Below are positions 7,595 to 14,957 of a stretch of DNA of 16,012 nt, one piece after another. Origin of the DNA: Limnochordia bacterium (lineage in GTDB: Bacteria; Bacillota; Limnochordia; Darwinibacteriales; DTU012); NCBI GenBank assembly GCA_007116995.1, contig SKHL01000127.1, forward strand, positions 1-16,012, read 5' to 3'. The translations under genes were made by a program, and so were the position numbers. Below the pieces are notes generated by a model. That model was not told where the DNA came from. It worked only from the letters and a program-made list of their open reading frames with translations, and made no database searches. Position 1 is the stretch's first letter; each line of letters starts with the position of its first letter.

Positions 7595-8533
7595 TTAATC
7601 TTGAGACGGAAAAGAGGGGGCTAATTTCTGTCGCAGCTTATGAATCTGACGAATACGGTAATTCACCCCTGACTTACTCATAGAAGGAACAGCCATCTCT
7701 CCTAGTTCCATTAATGAGGCATAGGGATTTTTCAAACGAAGCTTAGCGATCTGATACAATTTCGGGGATAGCTCCCGCAGATCCATATGGGCTTGAATTA
7801 CCTGAATATCATCTAGCTGTTCCATTGAAGCCTGCACCGTTTTGTCTACATTGGCGGTTTCGCAATTAACTAACCGGTTTACCTGATTACGTACATCCTT
7901 TACAATGCGAATGTTCTCTAGCTGTAATAGGGCACTGTGAGCTCCCATAAGATTTAATAATGTAACAATCTGCTCTCCGTCTTTTAAATAGACTACTCTA
8001 TTCCCCTTTCGAGTGGTCATACGGGCAGCCATCTGCAAAGAGTTAATCGTCTCAATCACCCGGTTAGCTATCTCTGTTTTATCAGTAAATATCTCTAAGT
8101 GATAGGTCCGCTCAGGGTTGGTTACGGACCCATGGCTAAGAAAGGCTCCACGAACATAGGCCCGACGACAGCATCGCTTTTCAAGAATGCGCGGTTCACC
8201 CATTCTGTGCTGTTGTTTCACTAGAGTTGCATGCACTCCCTGGGCTTGATCATGACGTAGAACCCGCACAGTACACACCTGGTTTTTCCGAGATCGAGCC
8301 CGCTGCACTAAGATCTGAATATGCGCTGTGGGGAATAACCCTTTTACCAAGTTGAGAATCTTTCGTGCTACGAGTGGCGATGAATGGTTTATATCCAAAT
8401 ATCGACCGTCTTCTCCCATAAGATAACCATTAAAATCGTAGAACGCGCTCAACTCCGCAATTCGACAGCATCGTTGTTTGGGAATTATTCTGGCTAACTC
8501 GTTCTTCGTCTTCTCAGAAAAATTTTCGGCCAT
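7595..8533 (-). CDS. whiA: DNA-binding protein WhiA
   Basis: WhiA combines two LAGLIDADG homing-endonuclease-like halves, which have no nuclease role in this family, with a C-terminal helix-turn-helix. It acts in sporulation of Streptomyces and in cell division and chromosome organisation of B. subtilis. The product shows the family N-terminus MAENFSEKTKNELARI, the conserved CCRRAYVRGAFLSHGSV segment in the middle, a YHLEIF strand, and the C-terminal helix-turn-helix (MELGEMAVPSMSKSGVNYRI, about residues 275-295). I start it at the ATG 8533 (312 residues) because alignment to the family begins there and GGGGGG lies 10 nt upstream. The longer frame to 8587 would overlap the vanW-like gene and adds 18 unfamiliar residues. 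Confidence 0.93.
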   Translation of the reverse strand: MAENFSEKTKNELARIIPKQRCCRIAELSAFYDFNGYLMGEDGRYLDINHSSPLVARKILNLVKGLFPTAHIQILVQRARSRKNQVCTVRVLRHDQAQGVHATLVKQQHRMGEPRILEKRCCRRAYVRGAFLSHGSVTNPERTYHLEIFTDKTEIANRVIETINSLQMAARMTTRKGNRVVYLKDGEQIVTLLNLMGAHSALLQLENIRIVKDVRNQVNRLVNCETANVDKTVQASMEQLDDIQVIQAHMDLRELSPKLYQIAKLRLKNPYASLMELGEMAVPSMSKSGVNYRIRQIHKLRQKLAPSFPSQD

Positions 8534-8565
8534 GCCCTCATATCCCCCCAATATCGCAACCTTTC

Positions 8566-9384
8566 CTACTCCATACCTACAACCCATACCCTAACCCGCC
8601 ACCTTTGAATTTCGCCCTTCACGATTATCGGTGTTTCACGGGAGTTACGAAACTTAAAATCTGTATGGGGCCAAGCAACCGTGGCGTCCTTACCATGTTG
8701 AATATAGCTAGGAGCAATAGAATGAATCCTACGTTCGACAATCTCTAGACTTGCCCGGTTAACCGCATTATACAGTGTTGATGAAGTCTGACAAACTCCT
8801 CCGCCCACACCAGGTGTGACCGTCTCGCCTAAGATTATGGGAGCTGATTTATACCCCCGTTCTATCGTGCGCTCGCCAACTACTTCATTAAAGGAGAAAA
8901 TTTCTCCGGGTAGGACTAGTGTATTGTTGACCGCTGCTAAGGACAGTCTAATGTTAGTCACTCGTCCTGGAGCCCCCATTAAAGGTGTAACAAAGTCCCC
9001 AAGAATATCCACAAGTACCTCTAAATGCTCGACTCGTAACAAGGGAATAATGGTAATAGTCTCCAGCTCCAACTGGGTGTTGGATTTGGCATTCATTACT
9101 CTTTCAACGGTTAACTCCGAATCCACGAATGTACCGGACTCCTCTGGCATCACCTCACCACTGGTCTTATCGATTCTCGCATTTTTTGGCGGCTTTTGTA
9201 CCTGCTGAGCCATGCGATCGACAATCAGTCGCACCTCTCTTTCCAGATACCGCTCCATATTCCTATCACCCAGATAAACCTGAGCATTCACCCCTGCAAA
9301 TCGACGATGGATTTGCCGTACAAACGTGGGTACACTTACACCAGCCAAGGCAAACACTAAGAAAATAATCACTGATCGCCTCAT
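8566..9384 (-). CDS. VanW-domain protein, membrane-anchored
   Basis: The 272-residue product starts with a signal or anchor helix (about residues 4-20 after MRR), so most of it should lie outside the cell. Residues 40-115 are a charged region with no motif I recognise. The VanW domain fills about 120-268: LVLPGEIFSFNEVVGERT, the hallmark GGGVCQTSSTLYNA (194-207) and GKDATVAWP (231-239). VanW is named from vancomycin-resistance clusters, but its biochemical role is unknown. Related clostridial proteins usually carry an additional peptidoglycan-binding or G5 domain, which is absent here. The ATG at 9384 has AGGAGG 7 nt upstream. It sits between yvcK and whiA, which are normally direct neighbours. 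A glycopeptide-resistance role is not supported because no other van gene is near. Confidence 0.88.
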   Translation of the reverse strand: MRRSVIIFLVFALAGVSVPTFVRQIHRRFAGVNAQVYLGDRNMERYLEREVRLIVDRMAQQVQKPPKNARIDKTSGEVMPEESGTFVDSELTVERVMNAKSNTQLELETITIIPLLRVEHLEVLVDILGDFVTPLMGAPGRVTNIRLSLAAVNNTLVLPGEIFSFNEVVGERTIERGYKSAPIILGETVTPGVGGGVCQTSSTLYNAVNRASLEIVERRIHSIAPSYIQHGKDATVAWPHTDFKFRNSRETPIIVKGEIQRWRVRVWVVGME

Positions 9385-9465
9385 ATCATCGCCTCCTACA
9401 CAAAATGTATGAGCAATGATGGAAATTTAAGACTCTCCTGCACGAATTCAAAGCCAATTTTTTCT

Positions 9466-10794
9466 TTACTTGTCTCCCTTAAACCTTAAAGTGATAGACT
9501 TACCGCGACCACTAATCCCTTGGGCCTTAAATGCTTGCTTCATGATTTCTCTCGCTAGTACATGGGAATCATGTCGCACTAAGTTAAAACGACCCAGTAA
9601 CGGACGGGCTATGGGCGTCACACCTAGTTTCCGCAATCCGTCAAGATCATACCGAACAGCATGGGCATTTTGTTCTTGGTACTTACGAGCTTGCTCCCCA
9701 GAGATGCGAGCACTATTTACCAACACATAATCCATAATCATTGCACCACCAGTATGCTGTAAGATCGCAGAAATATGGTCCGATGCATTCATACCGTCGG
9801 TTTCTCCAGGCTGTGTCATCACATTACAAACATAAATTCGTGGAGCCTTAGTCGTAGCCAATGCTTCGGAGATCGGCCGGACCAATAAATTCGGGATAAG
9901 GCTAGTATATAAGCTTCCCGGTCCTAGGACAACTAGATCTGCTGTCTCTAATATCTCTAGAGCTTCGGGTAATGCCTCTGCATCTACTGGCTCTAAGGTA
10001 ATTCGTTTGATCCGCTTTCCCTCCTGGGGAATCTTACTCTCACCTGACATCTCTGTGCCATCAGTATACTTTGCTTTTAAGGTGACGGCATCTAATGTAG
10101 ATGGTATGACCCGACCCCGCACGGCTAACACTTTGCTAAACTCCCGGATGGCAATTTCAAAATCGCCGGTAATGTCTGTCATGGCAGCAATGAATAGATT
10201 ACCAAAACTGTGACCACTCAGTCCCTCTCCCCAAGAAAACCGATACTGGAATAGCTTTTCCATCAAGGGTTCAGTATCTGCTAGGGCTACTAAGGTGTTG
10301 CGAACATCACCAGGAGGTAAAATTCCTAACTGCTCTCTAATCCGACCTGAACTACCTCCATCATCAGCGACTGTCACTATCGCGGTAATATTACTAGAAT
10401 AGTCTTTTAACCCTCGCAACAATGTTGACAGACCTGTTCCGCCACCAATTACCACTATATGCGGGCCCTTCTGTAAACTACGTTTGCGATAGACCACTTC
10501 AGCTAAATTGCTAACATCCGCTGGAGATAATGCTCCAACTAAGGAACGAATCGTTAACCGCATGCCTAGCCCCACCGTAAATATGCCAAGAATTATAATT
10601 AGAAACCCTGCAGCCCAATCAGCAAACTGAATATATGTCGATACAAACCATAGCATTTTCCCTTCCGCTGCTGTCAATAGTTGGGTATTAAATAAAATAG
10701 TAATTCCTAAGCCGATGAGAAATGTCCCTACAATCATCAGGAATAACCATCGCTTGACTCGCATTCCCGGATAAAGCCATTTCCACCGCTCCAC
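9466..10794 (-). CDS. yvcK: YvcK/GlmR family protein with N-terminal membrane domain
   Basis: YvcK (GlmR) is needed in B. subtilis for growth on gluconeogenic carbon sources and for normal envelope synthesis; it binds UDP-N-acetylglucosamine and acts on GlmS. The CofD/UPF0052-type domain starts near residue 110 with VVIGGGTGLS (114-123), then TVADDGGSSGR (141-151), LPPGDVRN, FGNLFIAAM, LVVLGPGSLYTS and YVCNVMTQPGETDG. The first 110 residues hold two membrane helices (about 16-35 and 60-80), so the 442-residue protein is the longer clostridial form rather than the soluble Bacillus form of about 320. The start is GTG at 10794 with GGAGGG upstream. It follows the PHP gene after 60 nt, and rapZ, a frequent neighbour, is missing. 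Confidence 0.95.
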   Translation of the reverse strand: MERWKWLYPGMRVKRWLFLMIVGTFLIGLGITILFNTQLLTAAEGKMLWFVSTYIQFADWAAGFLIIILGIFTVGLGMRLTIRSLVGALSPADVSNLAEVVYRKRSLQKGPHIVVIGGGTGLSTLLRGLKDYSSNITAIVTVADDGGSSGRIREQLGILPPGDVRNTLVALADTEPLMEKLFQYRFSWGEGLSGHSFGNLFIAAMTDITGDFEIAIREFSKVLAVRGRVIPSTLDAVTLKAKYTDGTEMSGESKIPQEGKRIKRITLEPVDAEALPEALEILETADLVVLGPGSLYTSLIPNLLVRPISEALATTKAPRIYVCNVMTQPGETDGMNASDHISAILQHTGGAMIMDYVLVNSARISGEQARKYQEQNAHAVRYDLDGLRKLGVTPIARPLLGRFNLVRHDSHVLAREIMKQAFKAQGISGRGKSITLRFKGDK

Positions 10795-10854
10795 AAGTAA
10801 CCCTCCGTCACCATTAGTATTGCCTAAAATCCTTTTAACCCATTTACACCAGGA

Positions 10855-11589
10855 TTACCTGGCATTGCGAATTTGATCTACAGATAAACCTGCTTCCTTC
10901 ACTAGCTTGATTCCCTTGGCAAAATCGCCCACACGCTCTGGTGTGTGGGCATCACTACCGATAACAAATTCACAGCCTTGATCAGCCACCATCCGAATAA
11001 AGTCTACAGTGGTATGATTATGACTGGTGTTTATTTCGAAAGCAGTCTTTTGCGCCACACAGGCTCGCGCTAATTCTAAGGTATCTATATTTAAGCGATG
11101 GCCTGGATGGGTTATCACGTCAATCGGATTCTTATACACCGCATTAACGATGGCTTCCGTGTTAAGCAATCGAGTTTTTTTCCGGCACCCTCTTGTTAAC
11201 CCACGCAGAAAATGATAGCCCATTCTTGTTAACCCATCTAACAATTCTTCCGGTCGAACCATTAAGTGCAAACCAACCTGTAAAATATCGAGTTTAGCTC
11301 GAGCTTCATTGGAAACGTCAATGTCGCCTTGGATACTCGTCACATTAGCTTCTATCCCAACTAGCACCTGAACGCTAGGATATTCCTTCATAGCCAGCTT
11401 CGCTTCCGAACGGATCTGATCCAGAATATGAAAACCAGCAATTCCGATCCCCCACAGGTGGCTCGGACCATGGTCACTAATAGCAATCGTCTCAATCCCT
11501 AGTTTCCTGGCGGTTGCCGCATTTTCCATGACCGATCCCTTGCCATGGCTATAGCAAGTGTGGGTATGATAATCTGCAAAAATGTACAT
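10855..11589 (-). CDS. PHP-domain phosphoesterase
   Basis: The PHP fold is a metal-dependent phosphoesterase barrel shared with histidinol phosphatase and the DNA polymerase III PHP domain. The product shows the four metal-binding motifs in order: DYHTHTCYSHGKGS at the N-terminus, AISDHGPSH, VITHPGHRLN and the late EINTSHNHTT with VIGSDAHTPERVG. The domain spans nearly the whole 244 residues, so nothing else is attached. Its substrate is unknown. I chose the ATG at 11589, with GGTGAT just upstream; a TTG one codon earlier is equally open. Single-domain PHP genes commonly sit next to yvcK and rapZ in clostridia, which fits here except for the absent rapZ. CCAGG-TAAT-CCTGG forms a small hairpin with the stop codon in its loop. 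Confidence 0.88.
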   Translation of the reverse strand: MYIFADYHTHTCYSHGKGSVMENAATARKLGIETIAISDHGPSHLWGIGIAGFHILDQIRSEAKLAMKEYPSVQVLVGIEANVTSIQGDIDVSNEARAKLDILQVGLHLMVRPEELLDGLTRMGYHFLRGLTRGCRKKTRLLNTEAIVNAVYKNPIDVITHPGHRLNIDTLELARACVAQKTAFEINTSHNHTTVDFIRMVADQGCEFVIGSDAHTPERVGDFAKGIKLVKEAGLSVDQIRNAR

Positions 11590-11613
11590 CAAATCACCAT
11601 GACCTTTTTCCTC

Positions 11614-11769
11614 TAGTATGTCCCAAACTAATCAGCTATTGATTTGCCTGCTGTGAGGATACCAGGCTCAAACGAAATCCACTCCGTATCCATCTTTGGC
11701 GAAGACTAAGTCCTCTGAGGTCAATATGCCCTCTGCGAGGAGCCCTTGTCTTACGACATCGGGACACTA
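11614..11769 (-). promoter_or_regulatory. possible structured RNA leader in the gap before the PHP gene
   Basis: The 174-nt gap 11593-11766 has no recognised gene. On the minus strand TAGTGTCCC (11769-11761) can pair with GGGACATACTA (11624-11614) as 9 base pairs with a 2-nt bulge, closing a region of about 136 nt. Inside, reading 5' to 3', are TGTC-GTAA-GACA (a GNRA tetraloop hairpin), CCTC-GCA-GAGG, GGATAC paired with GTATCC across 24 nt, and AATCA-ATAGC-TGATT. That is a branched layout ending about 25 nt before the PHP start codon. I do not recognise a known riboswitch class. The stems are short and may be fortuitous. Confidence 0.3.
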
Positions 11770-12543
11770 TGACATAGACTTTTTGTTCTTTGCTCCTGAC
11801 TTACGGTATTGTATTTCGCGCCAATCTGGTCCCTGAATAACCACGTCTAAACAATTATAGAGAATACGCGAGGCTAATCTTGAGCCTATTCTACGCTCGA
11901 TCTCATCAACATTAAAATTAGTTGTAAAGACAGTGGGTTTAAACTGGTTTAAGCGACCTTCAATAATGATCAGTAATTTTTCTAGTGCCCAATCGGAAGC
12001 CCGCTCACTACCTAGGTCATCAAGGACAAATAAATCGACACTAATGTATTGCTCTACCGCTACATCCCCCCGCCGGACCCGTTCTAGTAATGTGGGTACA
12101 TGAGCGAAGGCTACCGTGTATTTCTCCTGCAAGCTATGGATTATAGCACAAGCTAAGTGTGTTTTTCCTCGTCCTGACTTCCCACAGAGAAGCAAACCTT
12201 GCCCTTTGGTATTCTTGCCGAAGTTTTTAACAAACTGGGCGCAATACCTATAGGCTACCTTGTTAAACTCATCTACTTTAAAATTCGCAAACGTATGGGT
12301 ACGCAATGCCGGAGGCAGAATATTCTTAGGGTTAGCAGGACTTAATAACTTCGCTAACTGTTTTCGGTTCTCGCCTTGCTTGGCTTTTATACATGCACAA
12401 TCTTGAGTCAGCCACATGCCCTTACCATAAGCAGTTGGTACAGGAAATGGATGCAACCGATAAAAGCGATGCCTTGCTTGTCCACATGTGGGGCAAGCAT
12501 TTCCCAACGCATGTAAATGTCGACGAAGTCCGATCTTAATCAT
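11767..12543 (-). CDS. AAA+ replicative helicase loader, DnaC/DnaI type
   Basis: This family loads the replicative DnaB-type helicase onto DNA. The N-terminal part has a zinc-binding pattern, Cys17, Cys20, Cys49 and Cys51, seen in clostridial and Bacillus-type loaders and likely contacting the helicase. The AAA+ domain has Walker A GKSGRGKT (121-128), Walker B LFVLDD (171-176), sensor-1 asparagine in TTNF (207-210) and a likely arginine finger in GSRLASRI. I start it at ATG 12543 (258 residues), which overlaps the end of the DnaD-type gene by 8 nt (ATGATTAA). No good ribosome binding site is visible, so translation probably depends on coupling. The frame to 12633 would add 30 unfamiliar residues inside the neighbour. 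A loader of phage origin is possible but nothing phage-like is nearby. Confidence 0.9.
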   Translation of the reverse strand: MIKIGLRRHLHALGNACPTCGQARHRFYRLHPFPVPTAYGKGMWLTQDCACIKAKQGENRKQLAKLLSPANPKNILPPALRTHTFANFKVDEFNKVAYRYCAQFVKNFGKNTKGQGLLLCGKSGRGKTHLACAIIHSLQEKYTVAFAHVPTLLERVRRGDVAVEQYISVDLFVLDDLGSERASDWALEKLLIIIEGRLNQFKPTVFTTNFNVDEIERRIGSRLASRILYNCLDVVIQGPDWREIQYRKSGAKNKKSMS

Positions 12544-12955
12544 CCAAGAACGAGAAGAAACCCTCAGCTGCTGGCTCTCTCTTTGTATACTGATAATCCT
12601 GCCCAAACACCTGCCGGCCCGTAGCTTTCCCATAACCGTTTAGCTCCCCCTTTTTTTGACTAACATAGCTTTGTTGGCCTTGCCAATATGAGCGAAAGGA
12701 TTCCTCTGTTGTAATACCATGATTTAGCCAATCCTGAATAATACTAAATAGGTAATTAAAGGAAATACGCTTAGGTTGTCCCTGTTGCTGCTTTAATCGT
12801 TGTTCTTGTTTGGCGCGTAAAATCGCACATCCAATCACGAATGGGGACATGCCCTCATCACTTATCTGGTATAGCTTGTCCCGTTGCCCACCAGAGAGGA
12901 GACCTATATGTTTTTGATACAATTGAATAACATCATGCATATCAGGACCACTCAT
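12536..12955 (-). CDS. DnaD-domain replication protein (short)
   Basis: DnaD C-terminal domains bind DNA and help deliver the helicase loader during replication initiation in Bacillota. The 139-residue product matches that domain: VIQLYQKHIGLLSGGQRDKLYQISDE (about residues 9-34) followed by the conserved helix FNYLFSIIQDWLNHGI (about 67-82), equivalent to the family YxxxIxxxW motif. It lacks the N-terminal winged-helix domain of full-length DnaD and ends in a polar tail. I start it at ATG 12955, with GGAGGTGC upstream; the frame extends to 13090, but that part runs back over the divergent intergenic region and has no ribosome binding site. It overlaps and precedes the helicase-loader gene, so the two almost certainly act together. 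Confidence 0.85.
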   Translation of the reverse strand: MSGPDMHDVIQLYQKHIGLLSGGQRDKLYQISDEGMSPFVIGCAILRAKQEQRLKQQQGQPKRISFNYLFSIIQDWLNHGITTEESFRSYWQGQQSYVSQKKGELNGYGKATGRQVFGQDYQYTKREPAAEGFFSFLDD

Positions 12956-13051
12956 ACCAAGCACCTCCAGAAAATAGAACGAAAAATAGGCAAACATTCC
13001 TATTCCTCGACCCGCTCGGCTTGAATATGTTATAACAGGGAGGAGTAGAAG
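12956..13051. promoter_or_regulatory. divergent intergenic region with a 10-bp palindrome
   Basis: These 96 bases separate the leftward dnaD-like gene from the rightward 66-codon gene and should carry both promoters. TGTTATAACA (13028-13037) is a perfect palindrome directly before the ribosome binding site of the rightward gene. TCGACC (13007-13012), an 18-nt spacer and TATAAC (13031-13036) resemble a rightward promoter, but its start point would fall inside the ribosome binding site, so I do not rely on it. No convincing leftward promoter could be picked by eye. Confidence 0.35.
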
Positions 13052-13252
13052 ATGCCGCAGCAACCAGATCAATTCCAACGCAAAGTTCACGTGCGTTTAC
13101 CTTATGCTGATAAATACATAGAGAGCAGCGAACAAGCTCATGCTGTCAACAAAGAAATTAAAGAACTATTCCAACGTCCACTGATTCAGGTATCAATTCA
13201 ACCTTCAGCGCTTCCAGACAAGCCTAGTCCACTCCAATTTAACAATAAATAA
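13052..13252 (+). CDS. hypothetical protein, 66 residues
   Basis: I do not recognise this protein. It is accepted as real because its ATG follows a strong GGGAGGAG (13038-13045) with 6-nt spacing, it does not lie antisense to any accepted gene, and it fills the gap between two leftward genes. The product is soluble and polar, without Cys, Trp or membrane segments. It has a basic N-terminal stretch (FQRKVHVRLPYADKYI), a likely amphipathic helix around AHAVNKEIKELFQ (about residues 30-42), then IQVSIQPSALPDKPSP with four prolines near the end. It is the only rightward gene in the window and diverges from the DnaD/helicase-loader pair. A regulatory or replication-linked role would be a guess. 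Confidence 0.65.
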   Translation: MPQQPDQFQRKVHVRLPYADKYIESSEQAHAVNKEIKELFQRPLIQVSIQPSALPDKPSPLQFNNK

Positions 13253-13363
13253 TCGCATAAATACCACTCAGTGCTTGGCAGACCCGCTAGAGCTCTGTCC
13301 TAGGGTAAGATCAGCTCATGCCTAGTCATTATCCATAACTCGGGTATTTCTGCTAGGCCTAAC

Positions 13364-14476
13364 TCAATGGTATACTCGTTCCACTCGTTCACTGATCATA
13401 CAGGGAATCTCATAATTAATCGTATCAAGCCATCGGGCCCAATCATCGACGGTTATTTCTGCATCCCCTTGTTTCCCGATGAGTGTAACAGTAGCCCCTT
13501 CATCAACCTCAATGTCTCCCACGTCAACCATACAATGATCCATGGTTATCCGACCTGCTATGGGGCATAGGATGCCATTAACCAGTACAACTGCCCGATT
13601 ACTGAGACGCCGTAATACCCCATCTGCATACCCGATGGGTAGTGTGATAATGTTCGTTTCCTTCCAGGTGACATAGGTACTATGGTAGCTAATGGCGGTC
13701 CCTGGTGGTACCCGCTTAACAGCGGCCACTTCTGTATGTAGGCTAAAGGCCGGTTTTAGTTGGATGGTGCGAGTTTCATTACTATGCAAACCATAAACAC
13801 CTAACCCCACTCTCACCATGGTTAAGTGGGTTTCTGGAAGCAATAAGGTAGCAGCCGTGTTGGCACAGTGCTTTAGAGGAATGCTAATACCTTCTTTTCT
13901 TAACTCTAGAAGCACCCAAGAAAACCTTTGCCATTGCCACTTTACATACTCGCCATCAGGTATGTCTGCAGAAGCGAAATGGGTGTAAATGCCCTGAATC
14001 TCTATACCAGGTAATCCTCGAAGCCGTTTGATAAACTTGACTGCATCCTCCGGCGGGATACCAATACGGCTCATGCCTGTATCTACCTTAACATGAATAC
14101 GCACTGTTTTTCGTAGTCGCCGCGCAATATTAGACAACGCCTGTGCTATCTCCCACTGAAATACAGTAAGCACCAAGTCCTTAGCTACACATATTTCTAA
14201 TTGCTGCACCGACAAGGCACCTAAAACCAAAATGGGTGAAGCAATGCTCGCCCGCCGCAAGCGTACTCCTTCCTCAGGAATAGCGACAGCTAACCAGCTA
14301 GCCCCATTAGCTAAAGCCGTACGAGCGATCTCTAAATCACCATGCCCGTATCCATTGGCCTTCACCACTACCATTAAGTGGCAATCTGCCTGGAGTTTGG
14401 ACTTAATCTGCTTCACATTATAGGCCACATTCTCTAGATCTATTTTCGCCCATACCGGTCTTGCTAATTGGTTCAT
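13364..14476 (-). CDS. alr: alanine racemase
   Basis: Alanine racemase is a pyridoxal-phosphate enzyme that supplies D-alanine for peptidoglycan. From the ATG at 14476 the 370-residue product has the cofactor lysine at position 39 in VVKANGYGHG and the second catalytic base Tyr264 in AISYHSTY, numbering that agrees with well-studied Bacillus enzymes. KVDTGMSRIG, YTHFASAD, HCANTAATL, RVGLGVYG, GYADGVLRR and GRITMDHCMVDVGD complete the family pattern. A GTG at 14485 overlaps the stop of the CBS gene as GTGA, but GGAG 8 nt before the ATG favours the shorter form. Only 5 nt separate it from the CBS gene. The mazEF-type pair often found after alr in Bacillota is absent; a rightward gene converges on its 3' end. 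Confidence 0.95.
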   Translation of the reverse strand: MNQLARPVWAKIDLENVAYNVKQIKSKLQADCHLMVVVKANGYGHGDLEIARTALANGASWLAVAIPEEGVRLRRASIASPILVLGALSVQQLEICVAKDLVLTVFQWEIAQALSNIARRLRKTVRIHVKVDTGMSRIGIPPEDAVKFIKRLRGLPGIEIQGIYTHFASADIPDGEYVKWQWQRFSWVLLELRKEGISIPLKHCANTAATLLLPETHLTMVRVGLGVYGLHSNETRTIQLKPAFSLHTEVAAVKRVPPGTAISYHSTYVTWKETNIITLPIGYADGVLRRLSNRAVVLVNGILCPIAGRITMDHCMVDVGDIEVDEGATVTLIGKQGDAEITVDDWARWLDTINYEIPCMISERVERVYH

Positions 14477-14481
14477 CGAAA

Positions 14482-14934
14482 TCACTCCAATTCTGATGCT
14501 ACAGCTCTAACCACGTCAGAGCGGGTAATTAACCCGATCAACCTCTCCCCTTCTAACACTGGTAGGCGATTAATCTTACGTTCTACCATTATTGTAGCAA
14601 TGTCTTCTAGGGATGTGTCGGGGCTAATGGCATGCACTTTCGTAGTCATAATTTCGCCAGCTTCAACTGCAGTGATTTTACGAAGTTCCTTTTCAAGCCG
14701 ATCAGGTCCTTCTAAATAGATAACTCCACCGATAAAGGGAAGAAATGTAGGTAAGTCTAATTTCTTCGCCCGAACCAACAGATCATTTTCGGTGACAATT
14801 CCTAGCAAACGATCTCCCTCGACCACCGGAATTCCGCTAATTTTATGATCCACCATCAACTTAGCCACTTCTTTTAAAGGAGTATTAGCTGATACGGAAA
14901 TGACATCTTGCTTCATAATATCTGTCGCGTTCAT
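14482..14934 (-). CDS. tandem CBS-domain protein
   Basis: The 150-residue protein is almost only two CBS domains, a fold that binds adenine nucleotides or S-adenosylmethionine and acts as an energy or ligand sensor. CBS1 covers about residues 1-58 (IMKQDVISVSANTPLKEVAKLMVDHKISGIPVVEG-type core ending GIVTENDLL) and CBS2 about 95-148 (IMTTKVHAISP through GLITRSDVVRA). The intervening segment 60-93 is helical. There is no attached enzyme or membrane domain, so it probably works on a partner. The ATG at 14934 has only a loose GGGGTGGG upstream. It lies between nnrD (23-nt gap) and alr, within one operon. Its ligand cannot be told from sequence. Confidence 0.9.
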   Translation of the reverse strand: MNATDIMKQDVISVSANTPLKEVAKLMVDHKISGIPVVEGDRLLGIVTENDLLVRAKKLDLPTFLPFIGGVIYLEGPDRLEKELRKITAVEAGEIMTTKVHAISPDTSLEDIATIMVERKINRLPVLEGERLIGLITRSDVVRAVASELE

Positions 14935-14957
14935 TTTCCCACCCCATTAGTTAGCAT

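Noticed and set aside
8816..9208. Rightward 130-codon open frame antisense to the VanW gene
   Set aside because: It mirrors the codon structure of the VanW gene; low-complexity Ser/Thr content and no ribosome binding site.
8566..9384. Vancomycin-resistance locus
   Set aside because: Only a VanW-type domain is present, with no vanH, ligase, vanX or sensor-regulator genes; such domains are widespread in clostridia without resistance.
12956..13090. Hydrophobic 45-residue N-terminal extension of the DnaD-type protein, which would look like a membrane segment
   Set aside because: It runs through the divergent intergenic region and into the start of the rightward gene, has no ribosome binding site, and the DnaD domain starts after the ATG at 12955, which has one.
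13253..13363. Inverted CTAGG/CCTAG and GCCTAG/CTAGGC repeats between the convergent 66-codon gene and alr as terminators
   Set aside because: Arms of 5-6 bp with long loops and no T-run on either strand; the 111-nt region shows no convincing terminator.
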